Shown piece after piece: positions 26,162 through 35,365 of a stretch of 64,000 nt of DNA. The position numbers and the translations under genes are program-made. Under the pieces are notes generated by a model. It saw only the letters and a list, made by a program, of their open reading frames with translations. It was not told where the DNA came from and did not search any database. Source of the DNA: Deltaproteobacteria bacterium (GTDB taxonomy: Bacteria; Myxococcota_A; UBA796; GCA-2862545); the NCBI GenBank assembly GCA_007693595.1, contig REDI01000010.1, positions 1 through 64,000 of the forward strand, in the 5' to 3' direction. Positions within the stretch are counted from its first letter, which is position 1. Every line of letters begins with the position of its first letter.

Positions 26162-28246
26162 ATGCGTGCCCTCTGTCTGCTCCTGCTCGTCGGCTGTCCG
26201 GCGGAGCCTCCATCGGTCTCGAGCTCCTCTTCATCCGCGGAGCCGGGCTCGGTGGTCGATCCGCAGGGGGTCGTCGCACAGGGAGTCCTCGTCACCCTCG
26301 ACGGGGAGCCCGCGCAGGGGGTGGTGGTACGGCAGCCTGGGCTTCCGGGGACGTACCTGACCGATGCCCACGGCATGGTGACCGTCCCCCTCGACTTTGA
26401 CGTGACCTTCGAGGTCTGGATCACCGCTTCGCACCCGCAGGCGCGCATCGGCGGAAGGCGGGTGCGCGTCCCGATCGAGGAGGGTCTGAGCATCGCGCTC
26501 TCCACCTACGACCCGGCAGATAATGAAGCGTACGACTTCCATGATCCCGGCACCCCCTTCCGTCGCGACAGCACGGACCAGTGCGCGCACTGTCACGTCA
26601 CCCTCAACGAAGACTGGCACGCCTCGGTCCATGCCGGGTCCGCCTCGAACGAGACCGTGCACGACCTCTACGCGGGCACGGCGGCGATCTTCAGCCGGCT
26701 CGCCTGCGAGCGAGCGGGTGGTCGCTGGGCGATGGGACCCTTGCCGGGAACCGATGCTCAGGGCGCGTCTTGTTATCTGGGGCCGGGCGTCGTGCACGAT
26801 CTCGATCCGCGGTGCGATGCCCCACCCTGCGACGCGCCCGTCGCCGATCCGGGAGGCTGTGCTGACTGCCACGCTCCGGGCATCGATGGCGCGCTCGGAG
26901 GCCGGGGTCTGCACGAGGCGCGGGGGATCGCCTTCGAGGCGGGCGTGCACTGTGATGTCTGTCACAAAGTTGAAGCGGTGGACCTCGACGAGCCCCCTGG
27001 GGTCGCGGGTCGGCTACGGCTTCATCGGCCCTCGGAGCCCACGACCGCTCCGGGTCTCGGCGACTTCCTCCCGCTGACCTTCGGACCGCACCACGATGTG
27101 CCGAACCCCCGGATGGGCTCGGTACAGCGGGAGCACTTTCGTCAGGCCACCCTGTGTGCGGGCTGTCACGAAGACGTGCACGCTCCAAGGGTCCCCGGCG
27201 TCGAGGTCGATCGCGCGCGGTGGCCCTCAGGCGCGCTCCCGATCCAGACCACCTACTCCGAGTGGCGAGAGGGCCCGCTCGGCGAAGGCGTTCCCTGCCA
27301 GTCCTGCCACATGCCGCCTGATCCCAGGGTGACGAACAGCGCGGACCTGCAGCTCTTCCAGGTCTTCGAAGGGGAGGGCAGTCTGGCGTCGGGCTGGCCG
27401 CGTCCGCCGGGTGCGGTGCGGCGACACAGCTTCGTCGGGCCGCGAAGCGCCGATGCGCGCATGCTGGAGCTCTCGGCCGCCCTCGAGCTTCAAGGTACCG
27501 TTCACGACGATCAGATCGTGGTCCAGGCCACGGCGCGTCACGTCGGTCCGGGTCATGGGCTCCCCACTGGCGAGCCGATGCGCCACCTCGTGCTCCGGGT
27601 GGCGGCCCGGTGCGGGGAGCGCGCCCTCCGCGCCACCGGAGGGACAGCCATCCCCGATACGGGGGGAGCGCTGGCGATCAAGGGCTCCGAGGACGACTGG
27701 GAGCGCTGGTCCGAGGCCCAGGTGGGTCATCGGGTGAGGGTGGTCCAGCGTCCAGATCACTACCTTGATTATCAAGGATGGGGCCCTTTTGGCGACGGCA
27801 CCTTCTCGCCCGAGCAGCGCGGCTTGCGCGTCGAGCGGGTGGTGGGCGAGGTGGCGATCCTCGAGGTCATCGATGGCGTCGCCTCCTTCGACGGGCCCCT
27901 GCCCGAGGGGGATCGCGCCTACCTCGTCGACGATGAGGGCTGGATCGAAGACGGTGTCGAGGCGAGGGCCGCTGCTGGGGGGCCGGGCTTCGCCTTTGCG
28001 CGGGTCACGGTCGATGCCCATGGAAACCGCCACGTCGCCGCGCATCGGGCCGTAGACATCGCGAGCGACAACCGCCTCATGCCGGGGGGAGCGTCGACTA
28101 CCACCCACCACTTCGCGCTCGACGACTGCGTCGACCCTCAGATCGGTGCCGCGTTGACGTGGCGAGCCTATCCGGTGGAGCTTGCGCGCCAGAAGCGATG
28201 GTCCAACCCGGAGCGCGTGCTGGTCCAGACCTGGAGGTCGCTGTGA
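26162..28246 (+). CDS. Five-heme c-type cytochrome lipoprotein
   Basis: 694 residues from ATG 26162. The signal peptide ends in LLVGC (Cys12). Residues about 35-110 resemble a carboxypeptidase-regulatory-like beta domain. Five CxxCH heme sites follow: CAHCH (about 141), CADCH (about 235), CDVCH (about 264), CAGCH (about 332) and CQSCH (about 379). Extra His residues nearby could be distal ligands. The C-terminal 250 residues are beta-rich and heme-free. The protein should carry electrons in the periplasm or at the cell surface. The stop overlaps the GTG of a multicopper oxidase gene, so they probably share an electron-transfer job. Confidence 0.88.
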   Translation: MRALCLLLLVGCPAEPPSVSSSSSSAEPGSVVDPQGVVAQGVLVTLDGEPAQGVVVRQPGLPGTYLTDAHGMVTVPLDFDVTFEVWITASHPQARIGGRRVRVPIEEGLSIALSTYDPADNEAYDFHDPGTPFRRDSTDQCAHCHVTLNEDWHASVHAGSASNETVHDLYAGTAAIFSRLACERAGGRWAMGPLPGTDAQGASCYLGPGVVHDLDPRCDAPPCDAPVADPGGCADCHAPGIDGALGGRGLHEARGIAFEAGVHCDVCHKVEAVDLDEPPGVAGRLRLHRPSEPTTAPGLGDFLPLTFGPHHDVPNPRMGSVQREHFRQATLCAGCHEDVHAPRVPGVEVDRARWPSGALPIQTTYSEWREGPLGEGVPCQSCHMPPDPRVTNSADLQLFQVFEGEGSLASGWPRPPGAVRRHSFVGPRSADARMLELSAALELQGTVHDDQIVVQATARHVGPGHGLPTGEPMRHLVLRVAARCGERALRATGGTAIPDTGGALAIKGSEDDWERWSEAQVGHRVRVVQRPDHYLDYQGWGPFGDGTFSPEQRGLRVERVVGEVAILEVIDGVASFDGPLPEGDRAYLVDDEGWIEDGVEARAAAGGPGFAFARVTVDAHGNRHVAAHRAVDIASDNRLMPGGASTTTHHFALDDCVDPQIGAALTWRAYPVELARQKRWSNPERVLVQTWRSL

Positions 28247-29640
28247 GATCCGCCCTGATGCTCGGATGCCTCTTGGCCTGCGGTCCGGACGCGGGGGAGG
28301 GCGAGAGCGCCTCCTCGACCGATCGGATCGTGTCATCGGACGCGGAGCCCCGGCCACGGCTCCGCTCTCCTGCCGAGGCCCCGGATCTCGCGCCCGACGA
28401 TCCCGAACGGGTCCAGGTCGAGCTCACCGCCGCCCCCCACTCCTTCGAGGTGGCGGGCCAGGCCGTCGAGGGCTGGGCCTACAACGCCCAGGTGCCCGGC
28501 CCGACCCTACGGCTGACTCGAGGCCAGATCCTCGAGGTCACCCTCCACAACGCGCTGACCGATCCTACCACGATCCACTGGCACGGCCTTCATGTGCCCT
28601 TCGAGATGGACGGCGCGACCTGGATGCACGATCCCGTTCAGCCCGGCCAGAGCTTCACCTACTCCTTTATCGTGGATCAAGTAGGAACCTTTTGGTATCA
28701 TCCCCACTTCGATACCGCCCGACAGGTCGACTTGGGCCTCTACGGCGCCATCGTCGTCGACGATCCTGACGAGCCCGAGGTCGACCTCGACGTGGTGGCG
28801 ATCCTGGATGCCTGGGCCGAGATCGACGATCGGGACGATCATCACGGCCTGGACGGAACCTCCCCGCTCCTCACGGTGAACGGAGCGCGCGACCCGATCC
28901 TTGAGGCTCCGCCGGGAAGCGTCGCAAGGATCCGATGGATAAACGCTGCAAACTTGGCTTATGCGGGGATCCGTAGTGAGGGCATGACGGTGATCGCTGG
29001 GGATCAGGGCCTCCTCGCGGCGCCGCGACACGGCGAGGTGCTCCTCACGCCGGGGGAGCGCGCCGAGACCGAGCACCTCTTGGGCGAGGCGGTAGAGATC
29101 CTGGGGGACCCCTGGTCGCTGTACGGCGGCCGAACCCCCGGTCCAGTCCAGAGGCTCCTCACCGTGGAGCCCTCCGAGGTGCGAGAGGCTCCCCAGTCCC
29201 CGGCCTGGGCCTTCTCGGGCCTGCCTCCAACGCCGGATCCTCTCTCCACCGATCTCGTGTACGTCCTCCAAGGGGACCCCATGACCCAGGACTGGCGCAT
29301 TAACGGGGAGCGCTTTCCAGACATCACCCCCTTCCACCTCGATCTCGACGCCGAGGCGATCCTCGAGGTGCGCAACCTCTCGGGTTCAGAGCACCCCTTC
29401 CACCTCCACGGCCACGCCTTCGAGGTGCTCAGCCGTGACGGCGTCGCGCCCCCTTACCGAGAGATCGTCGACACGGTGAACGTGCGCCTGTTCGAGTCCC
29501 TCCGCCTAAGGCTGGTCGCGGACAACCCCGGAAGCTGGATGGTGCACTGCCACATCCTGCCCCACGCCGATCAGGGCATGATGACGATCCTTGGCGTGGG
29601 CGACGGACCCCACGAGCCCCATGACCACCGAGGGCGATAA
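28243..29640 (+). CDS. Multicopper oxidase lipoprotein
   Basis: 465 residues from GTG 28243 (GGAGG upstream, GTGA overlap with the cytochrome stop). The signal peptide has lipobox LLAC (Cys13). Four copper motifs are present: HWHG (about 112-115), WYHPH (about 150-154), HPFHLHGHAF (about 385) and HCHILPHADQGM (about 435), the last with Cys-His type-1 ligands and an axial Met. These oxidases take electrons from metals or organics and reduce O2 to water. Coupling with a five-heme cytochrome suggests an oxidase at the end of a short extracytoplasmic chain. The substrate is not visible. Confidence 0.93.
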   Translation: MRSALMLGCLLACGPDAGEGESASSTDRIVSSDAEPRPRLRSPAEAPDLAPDDPERVQVELTAAPHSFEVAGQAVEGWAYNAQVPGPTLRLTRGQILEVTLHNALTDPTTIHWHGLHVPFEMDGATWMHDPVQPGQSFTYSFIVDQVGTFWYHPHFDTARQVDLGLYGAIVVDDPDEPEVDLDVVAILDAWAEIDDRDDHHGLDGTSPLLTVNGARDPILEAPPGSVARIRWINAANLAYAGIRSEGMTVIAGDQGLLAAPRHGEVLLTPGERAETEHLLGEAVEILGDPWSLYGGRTPGPVQRLLTVEPSEVREAPQSPAWAFSGLPPTPDPLSTDLVYVLQGDPMTQDWRINGERFPDITPFHLDLDAEAILEVRNLSGSEHPFHLHGHAFEVLSRDGVAPPYREIVDTVNVRLFESLRLRLVADNPGSWMVHCHILPHADQGMMTILGVGDGPHEPHDHRGR

Positions 29641-29669
29641 GGGACGGGCGCAGTCTGTAGGAGCTCCCG

Positions 29670-30143
29670 ATGAACCACCTCTCCCTTCCCGAAAAGCGGC
29701 TCGCCGCGCTGGGCTATGTCCTGCCTGATCCGCCACCTCCCGCGGCCAACTACGTGCCGTTCGTCGTGGTGGGCGGGCTGGTCTACGTCTCGGGGCAGAT
29801 CCCGATGGAGCCCGAGGGGGCCTTGGTGCTGGGTCGGGTCGGGGAGCAGTGTACGGTCGCCCAGGCGCAGGATGCGGCCCGGCTGGTCGCGCTGGCCCTG
29901 ATCAGTCAGGTCAAGGTCGCGTGCGGTGGCGATCTGGATCGGGTGGTGAGGGTGGTGAAGCTCGGCGGTTTCGTGGCGTGTACCCCCGACTTCAGGCTCC
30001 AGTCGCGCGTCATCGATTCCGCGAGCGACCTGATGATCGCCGCCTTCGAAGGGGCGGGGCGGCACGCTCGGGCGGCGGTCGGGGTGACCTCACTTCCCCT
30101 GGGCGTCCCGGTCGAGATCGACGGCATCTTCCAGATCCGCTGA
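29670..30143 (+). CDS. ridA: RidA family enamine/imine deaminase-like protein
   Basis: 157 residues, longer than archetypal RidA (about 128). GGAGC precedes ATG 29670. GGLVYVSGQIP near the N-terminus and RAAVGVTSLPLGVPVEID near the C-terminus fit the YjgF/RidA fold with the conserved Arg, which cleaves reactive enamines derived from PLP enzymes. It follows the oxidase by 29 bp and could be co-transcribed. Subgroup (RidA or Rid1-7) was not determined. Confidence 0.88.
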   Translation: MNHLSLPEKRLAALGYVLPDPPPPAANYVPFVVVGGLVYVSGQIPMEPEGALVLGRVGEQCTVAQAQDAARLVALALISQVKVACGGDLDRVVRVVKLGGFVACTPDFRLQSRVIDSASDLMIAAFEGAGRHARAAVGVTSLPLGVPVEIDGIFQIR

Positions 30144-30225
30144 GGACCGGGTGCGGGCGAGTGCCTCGCGAGGTAGAGCCAAGCTCTGGCGGTGCCTCCA
30201 GGGTCGGCCGCCGTGGAGGAGCCTC

Positions 30226-31263
30226 ATGGTTCAGCTCGTTCGTTTCGCTGCGCTGTTCTTCATCGTCACGGGTTGTGAGCCTGCAGAAGGGCCTCGTGGC
30301 CCCCAGGGTCCCCCCGGCTTCGACGGCCGGAACGGGGCGGATGGTCGCGATGGGGACGACGGCGAGGATGGCCAAGACGGAGAAGATGGCGCCAACGCCC
30401 CGTGCGCAGACAGGCTCCCGCTCCAGATCGAGGAGCTCTCCGGCGCAGCCCCCGTCCAGCTGGCCTATTGGCCCTCCGCTCCGGTTGAGGTCTCGTTCAA
30501 CACCGAGGAGCACGTCGAGCTGTCGATCGTCGGCTACGAGCTCGACGTCGAGGTGGACGGCTCGGTCTTCTCGGTCACACCGCTGCGCGAGGGTCGGTTC
30601 TCGGCGCTCCTCGTGGCGAGTGATGGGTGTACCACGGCCATGGAGCCTTACCTCTTCGACGCCCAAGCCGGCGAGGCGACCGTGCAGTTCGTTCACGCCG
30701 ACCGCAACCAGGGCAGGTTGTCCATCGCCGACGAAGCCACCTCGATCAGCGAGAGCGTCTCCTTCGCCGAGATCTCGGAGCGGGTCAGCCTGCCAGCCCG
30801 TCCGACGACCTTTCAGCTCTCGGACGATCTCGACACCTACCCCTCTCCCAACTTCGGGCTTCGACCCGGAGATCACACGGTGGTCATCTACGACGATGGC
30901 ACCTCGGTCGCCTTCGCCCGGCTCGACGACGATCTGGCCCCGGTTAGCGGCGATCACGTCCTTGTCGATGCCTTCCACGCCTTCCCACCCGCGTCGAGCC
31001 TCGACGTCTACGATCAGGGCGACGAGCTGGTGTTCGGTGGGCTCACCTTGGGCTCCGTCGCCTCCGAGAGGGTTCTTCGAACGCTCGAAGTGGTGGACCT
31101 GAACCTCGACCTCACCGGCGACGGTGCCTACGAAGACACCCTGCATCTCGACTTGAACCCGTTGACCGGGTCGTCCTTGAGGCTCTTTTTCGTACCTTCG
31201 GCTCTCGACCCCGAAGAGCCGGCCTTCTTCTACCAGTTCCTCTGGGGCATACCTCCCCTTTAG
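30226..31263 (+). CDS. Lipoprotein with collagen-like GXY repeat and DUF4397-like domain
   Basis: 345 residues from ATG 30226 (GGAGGAG 5 nt upstream). The lipobox is VTGC (Cys17). Residues 22-57 form twelve Gly-X-Y triplets (GPR GPQ GPP ... GED GAN), a short collagen-like stalk that becomes acidic at its end. The remaining part contains a FVHADRNQGRL... segment and beta strands resembling DUF4397 domains. Such stalks lift a domain from the outer membrane. Function unknown. Confidence 0.75.
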   Translation: MVQLVRFAALFFIVTGCEPAEGPRGPQGPPGFDGRNGADGRDGDDGEDGQDGEDGANAPCADRLPLQIEELSGAAPVQLAYWPSAPVEVSFNTEEHVELSIVGYELDVEVDGSVFSVTPLREGRFSALLVASDGCTTAMEPYLFDAQAGEATVQFVHADRNQGRLSIADEATSISESVSFAEISERVSLPARPTTFQLSDDLDTYPSPNFGLRPGDHTVVIYDDGTSVAFARLDDDLAPVSGDHVLVDAFHAFPPASSLDVYDQGDELVFGGLTLGSVASERVLRTLEVVDLNLDLTGDGAYEDTLHLDLNPLTGSSLRLFFVPSALDPEEPAFFYQFLWGIPPL

Positions 31264-31268
31264 CTGAC

Positions 31269-31287
31269 CGTCGGGAGCTTCCCGACG
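31269..31287. terminator. Hairpin between convergent genes
   Basis: CGTCGGG/CCCGACG, 7 bp with a 5-nt loop, directly after the stop of the collagen-like lipoprotein gene and before the end of a convergent gene. No T-run, so either a rho-assisted or weak bidirectional terminator. Confidence 0.4.
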
Positions 31288-31305
31288 TCGCCTCGGGTTG
31301 CACCG

Positions 31306-31857
31306 TTAGGGTACCCAGATGGTGCCGGTCATCAGCAGGGTCTCGACGTCGTCGGAGCCGCTGGAGTCGATCCGATGCTCCATGCGTCCGTCGCCGAGGG
31401 GGATCGCGCCCCAGGTGCCTGCGACCCAGTTGGTCGGGCCGATGAACGCTGGGGGGTCGGCCGCGAAGAGATCGACGGAGAGGCTCTGTTCCTCCATGGG
31501 GTTGTAGGTGCCTTCGCGCGGGGCGTCGCTGGTGACCCAGGCGAAGGGCTGGTCACCGAGGGTGAGCAGGATGCGAACGCGCAGCTGGTCTTCGCTGGCG
31601 CACCCGCCGGCTTGCCCTTCGTAGGTCTCTTCGGGGGTGAAGAACGGCAGGAGCGTGACGGAGTTGTAGTTGAAGTAGTTGATGACGCCTGCGAGGTCGG
31701 TGCGCTCTTCCATGCCTACGGGACAGCCCCCTGGACCGCCGTTGCCGCCGGAGGTGTCGGTCCCAGGCCCGCCTCCGTTGCCCCCTGGCCAGGAGGGGCC
31801 GTCCATCGGCTCTTCGCAGCCCAGGAACGCCAAGGATAGGATCAAAATCCACCGCAT
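31306..31857 (-). CDS. Small lipoprotein, unknown function
   Basis: 183 residues. Two ATG codons (31860 and 31857) are adjacent; GGAGG spacing favours 31857. The signal peptide ends in FLGC (Cys14), followed by a Gly/Asn/Pro-rich linker (about residues 20-45) and a beta-rich domain with Cys residues that could form a disulfide. Divergent from pyrF. No family recognised. Confidence 0.72.
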   Translation of the reverse strand: MRWILILSLAFLGCEEPMDGPSWPGGNGGGPGTDTSGGNGGPGGCPVGMEERTDLAGVINYFNYNSVTLLPFFTPEETYEGQAGGCASEDQLRVRILLTLGDQPFAWVTSDAPREGTYNPMEEQSLSVDLFAADPPAFIGPTNWVAGTWGAIPLGDGRMEHRIDSSGSDDVETLLMTGTIWVP

Positions 31858-31958
31858 CATCACCTCCGGGCTCATCATAGCCTGTCCGCGGTCCGATCGT
31901 AGCGTACCCGCACGGTGAGCCCGAGCTATGGTACAGCTTGGGCTGTTGGAGGTGAGCG

Positions 31959-32858
31959 ATGATCTCTTTCGCCGATAGGTTGACCGACGCCGTCCAGCGG
32001 GCTGGGTCGCCGGCATGCGTCGGGCTCGATCCCGATCCCGCACGCCTGCCGCTGCCGCTGCTCCGGGACCCGGACTCGGCGTCCCGCGAGGCGCTCGCGG
32101 AGGCGGTCGAGCGCTTCTGCTGTGGCGTGCTCGACGAGATCGCCGGGTTGGTGCCGGCTGTGAAGCCCCAGGTGGCTTGGTTCGAGGCGCTGGGGGCTCC
32201 GGGGTTTGCGACGCTGGAGCGGGTCGTGGCCTACGCCCGTCAAAAAAGGATGCTCGTGATCTTGGATGCGAAGCGTGGGGACATCGGATCCACCGCGCGG
32301 GCGTATGTGAGGGCCACCCTCGACGACCGAGGTCCCCTCGGGGCTGACGCGGTCACGGTGTCGCCCTACCTGGGCGAGGAGTCGCTGCGGCCCTTCCTCG
32401 AGGCGACGGCGTGGGGCAAGGGGCTCTTCGTGCTGGTGCGAACGTCCAACCCGGGTGCCGGTCAGTGGCAGGTCGGGGGGGAGCATCCCTTCGCGGGCCG
32501 GGTGGCGGGCTGGATCAGCTCGGTCAACGCGGAGCGCGTGGGGTCGAGCGGCTACGGGCCGGTCGGGGCGGTGGTGGGGGCGACGCTGGCGACCGAGGCG
32601 GCGAGGTGGCGGGCCGCCATGCCCAAGGCCTGGTTCCTGGTGCCGGGGTATGGCGCACAGGGGGCGAGCGCCGACGACTGCCGAGCTCACGGCCGAGATG
32701 GAGGGGGGGGCGCCCTGATCGTCTCGGCGCGGGGGGTGTTGTACGGAGCCGGCGTCGAGCGGGCCGGCGCGGCGTGGCGAGCCGAGGTCAGGTCGCGTGC
32801 GGACGACTTTGTTCATGATCTTTCCAGGCTTCAACAGCCGAGGGGGGGCGGGCGCTGA
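31959..32858 (+). CDS. pyrF: Orotidine-5'-phosphate decarboxylase
   Basis: 299 residues, the long (type 2) form. It converts OMP to UMP, the last step of de novo pyrimidine synthesis. Catalytic signature ILDAKRGDIGSTARAY holds the Lys/Asp residues. CVGLDPDP near the N-terminus and VTVSPYLG further on are typical. ATG 31959 follows GAGGTG. It stands alone, not linked with other pyr genes. Very secure. Confidence 0.96.
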   Translation: MISFADRLTDAVQRAGSPACVGLDPDPARLPLPLLRDPDSASREALAEAVERFCCGVLDEIAGLVPAVKPQVAWFEALGAPGFATLERVVAYARQKRMLVILDAKRGDIGSTARAYVRATLDDRGPLGADAVTVSPYLGEESLRPFLEATAWGKGLFVLVRTSNPGAGQWQVGGEHPFAGRVAGWISSVNAERVGSSGYGPVGAVVGATLATEAARWRAAMPKAWFLVPGYGAQGASADDCRAHGRDGGGGALIVSARGVLYGAGVERAGAAWRAEVRSRADDFVHDLSRLQQPRGGGR

Positions 32859-32860
32859 CG

Positions 32861-32880
32861 AAGGCGGACGCAATCGCCTT
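32861..32880 (+). terminator. Possible terminator after pyrF
   Basis: AAGGCG/CGCCTT stem with an 8-nt loop just after the pyrF stop, followed by GCCTT. Weak T content. Confidence 0.35.
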
Positions 32881-32935
32881 GCCTTGATGTGACGATCCTG
32901 GTAGTTTCGGCCTTGTTCCAATCTGGAGGTTCTCG

Positions 32936-33850
32936 ATGCTCACTCGCTCACTCTTCTCGGTCACGGCGCTCCTCCTAGCCGTCGGTTGCAACGCGACGGC
33001 CACTGGCACCCTCGTCGATGGCATCACTGGCGAGCCGGTCCCAGGCTCTGCCGGCGGCACGCCAGACGCTCCCCTCCGCATCATCGCCGAAGCGGTCACC
33101 GAAGGGGAGGACGGGCGCTTCGAGCCGAACCGCGAGGCGGGGCTCACCTGTCAGAGCGCCAGCAGCGAGGTCGGCGGCGACGGCACCTTCCGCATTCCAG
33201 ACCTCTGCCTGAGCACCACCGGCTACCGCCTACGCTTGTCCGACAACAACTTCTTCCTCGGCGAGACCGACTTTCTCCCGCAGGGCTCCGACGTTGCGAG
33301 CCTTAGCATCAAGGCTTGGCACGCCCCGATGGGCGCGGGCGTGAAGATCCTCAAAGACGATCGACTTGCGCGCATTCGCAGCCGCGTCAGCCTCAAGTCC
33401 GAGATCATCAAGGGCACCGAAGACCAGAAGGTCTTCTACCCCACGGCCATCCCCAACGGCATCCCGATGGTCAAGGCAGGCGAGAGGCTGGTCATCACGG
33501 GCATGGCCAACAAAGACATGAAGCTCGTCCCCGTGATCAACAGCGGTGAGCGTGAGTTCAAGGTCGAAGAGGGCATGGAGACCGGCCCCACCATGAACCC
33601 CTGGTCCTACCTCGGCACCAAGTTTACCGACGACGAGACCTTCGAGCGCGTCTCAGTAGACCTCGACGAGTCCAAGACCACCCGGGTCGAGCATCGCAAC
33701 CACTACGCCAAGTTCGTCCCCGCCGAAGCGGTGAACCCTCCCGGCCGCTATGCGCTGTGGGTTGATGGCCAAAAGACAGCCTTCCTTGTCGACTTCATCG
33801 AGGAAGGGGTCGATCCGAATCCCAAGGAAGACGCCGAAGACGACGGCTGA
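32936..33850 (+). CDS. Lipoprotein, unknown function
   Basis: 304 residues with GGAGG before ATG 32936. Lipobox LAVGC (Cys18). The mature N-terminus (TATGTLVDGITGEPVPG) looks like a carboxypeptidase-regulatory or CNA-B-type beta domain. A second, Lys/Glu-rich domain follows, and the acidic tail ends in EDAEDDG. No named family. Possibly a surface-anchored binding protein. Confidence 0.72.
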   Translation: MLTRSLFSVTALLLAVGCNATATGTLVDGITGEPVPGSAGGTPDAPLRIIAEAVTEGEDGRFEPNREAGLTCQSASSEVGGDGTFRIPDLCLSTTGYRLRLSDNNFFLGETDFLPQGSDVASLSIKAWHAPMGAGVKILKDDRLARIRSRVSLKSEIIKGTEDQKVFYPTAIPNGIPMVKAGERLVITGMANKDMKLVPVINSGEREFKVEEGMETGPTMNPWSYLGTKFTDDETFERVSVDLDESKTTRVEHRNHYAKFVPAEAVNPPGRYALWVDGQKTAFLVDFIEEGVDPNPKEDAEDDG

Positions 33851-33979
33851 GGTCGCGCTTCGAGCCCGCTTCGGTGGACTCGCGTCCTCGATGTGTACGG
33901 CCGCACCCTTGTCGAGTCGAAGCACGGTGACTAAGGCTTGGGCGCCCGGCGAGGTCGCTCGGGATGGTCTGAGGGTTCG

Positions 33980-34228
33980 ATGTTCTCTGCTGCGCGTATT
34001 CATGAGCTCTTGATCGAGGGGTTACCGGACTGTCGGGCCATCGTCCGCGACGACGCCAACGACGGGGAGCACTTCTCGGCCGAGGTGACCTCCTCGGCCT
34101 TCGTCGGCCTGCGATCGGTGCAGCAGCATCGCCTGGTCTATCGGGCTCTGGGCGACCACATGCGCCGCGATATCCACGCGCTCGCGCTCAAGACCTACCC
34201 GCCCGATCGCTGGCCGCACGCCGACTGA
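33980..34228 (+). CDS. bolA: BolA family protein
   Basis: 82 residues from ATG 33980 (GAGGG upstream). The sequence MFSAARIHELLIEGLPDC and the Arg/His-rich helix RSVQQHRLVYRALGDHM fit BolA, a small KH-like protein that binds an Fe-S cluster together with a monothiol glutaredoxin. The grxD gene follows 21 bp later, giving the classic BolA-Grx pair for iron sensing or cluster delivery. Confidence 0.9.
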   Translation: MFSAARIHELLIEGLPDCRAIVRDDANDGEHFSAEVTSSAFVGLRSVQQHRLVYRALGDHMRRDIHALALKTYPPDRWPHAD

Positions 34229-34249
34229 AACTCATCCAGGGGAGCTCCG

Positions 34250-34558
34250 ATGTCCGACGTTCAAGCGCGAATCGACAAGATGGTCAAGGATCACGACGTC
34301 TTCTTGTTCATGAAGGGCACGCCCGACATGCCGCAGTGCGGCTTCTCGATGCGTGCCGTGACCATTCTCAACCATCTCGGCGTCGACTTCGGAAGCTTCA
34401 ACGTCCTCTCCGATATGGAGGTCCGCCAAGGCATCAAGGAATATGCCAACTGGCCCACGATCCCTCAGCTCTATGTGCGCGGTGAGTTCCTCGGGGGCTC
34501 CGACATCATGCTTGAGATGTTCCAGAACGGCGAGCTCGAGAGTGAGATCAAGGGGTAG
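34250..34558 (+). CDS. grxD: Monothiol glutaredoxin Grx4
   Basis: 102 residues with GGAG upstream of ATG 34250. The active site CGFS (in MPQCGFSMRAV), the preceding VFLFMKGTP and the C-terminal WPTIPQLYVRGEFLGGSDI are diagnostic. It forms a [2Fe-2S]-bridged dimer or complexes with BolA. It is the second gene of the bolA-grxD pair. Confidence 0.97.
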   Translation: MSDVQARIDKMVKDHDVFLFMKGTPDMPQCGFSMRAVTILNHLGVDFGSFNVLSDMEVRQGIKEYANWPTIPQLYVRGEFLGGSDIMLEMFQNGELESEIKG

Positions 34559-34566
34559 AGCCTGTC

Positions 34567-34594
34567 GGGGTCGAGCGATCGATCGTCGAGGCCC
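34567..34594 (+). terminator. Possible terminator after grxD
   Basis: GGGGTCGA pairs with TCGAGGCCCC with a small bulge, enclosing a GATC-rich loop, followed by TCTT. Moderate evidence only. Confidence 0.4.
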
Positions 34595-34661
34595 CTCTTG
34601 GGCTCGGATCTGTGGCCACGCTCCAGGGCCGGACGGCTCTCGCCCCGTGCGGGGTCCTGGT

Positions 34662-35276
34662 TCATCCGGTTCCGGTAGGCGGCAGCCAGAGCGCGAAAAA
34701 GGCCCCGGCTTGCAGCGAGAGGCCCTGGGTCATGGAGCGGCCGATCAGCAGGTGGTCATCGACCCGGATCATGCGGTCGACCAGCCCGCCGTAGACCAGG
34801 CGAGAGAGGGGTCCCGGCCAGACGATGGCCCGGTTGTCGCGCACCGGAGGAAACTCGGGGTGCTGCCCCGTCGGAGGCGTGCGGTAGTCGATCCAGACCT
34901 CGCCCTCTCGCTCAGGGGAGGGGCGGACGACGAAGTGACCGTCGCCCACCCATAGGCGCTCCCAGCCGGTCTCGTTGTAGCCGACGATCTCGTCGCCCAC
35001 GCGGGCGAAGCGCTTCTCGAAGTGGTTGAAGAAGGGGAGGTGGTTCTTGCCCGGCAGGATCCGGACCTCACCGCTGTCGGGTGCGAAGTCGCCCACGTCG
35101 AGGGGGAGGGGATCCGCCTCGGCCAGCGCCCATAGGCGCTTGAGCTGCCCCCCGCGAAGACGCTGCATCCAGGTGCGCTGCACCTCAGGGGGATGGGGGG
35201 CCAGTCCGCGGCGCAAGAGGTCGGCGCTCTCGACGGCTCCTGGCAGGGGAATGGCGGTTGGTGCAGGGAGGTCCAT
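34662..35276 (-). CDS. Conserved-looking cytoplasmic protein, unknown function
   Basis: 204 residues. ATG 35276 was chosen because AGGAGA lies 4 nt upstream; the frame is open further upstream. No signal peptide or membrane segment. The sequence has several aromatic residues in FFNHFEKRF and WIDYRTPP and a hydrophobic C-terminus. I do not recognise it. It converges with grxD and is divergent from the SNF2 helicase gene (89 bp between starts). Confidence 0.7.
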   Translation of the reverse strand: MDLPAPTAIPLPGAVESADLLRRGLAPHPPEVQRTWMQRLRGGQLKRLWALAEADPLPLDVGDFAPDSGEVRILPGKNHLPFFNHFEKRFARVGDEIVGYNETGWERLWVGDGHFVVRPSPEREGEVWIDYRTPPTGQHPEFPPVRDNRAIVWPGPLSRLVYGGLVDRMIRVDDHLLIGRSMTQGLSLQAGAFFALWLPPTGTG

Positions 35277-35365
35277 GGCTCTCCTGTCGCAGACACCACC
35301 TGTGCGGCGGGTGGCGTGTGAGCGAGGCGCCAGTCGTGCTAACCCGGTGGCTTGGAGGACGTCGC

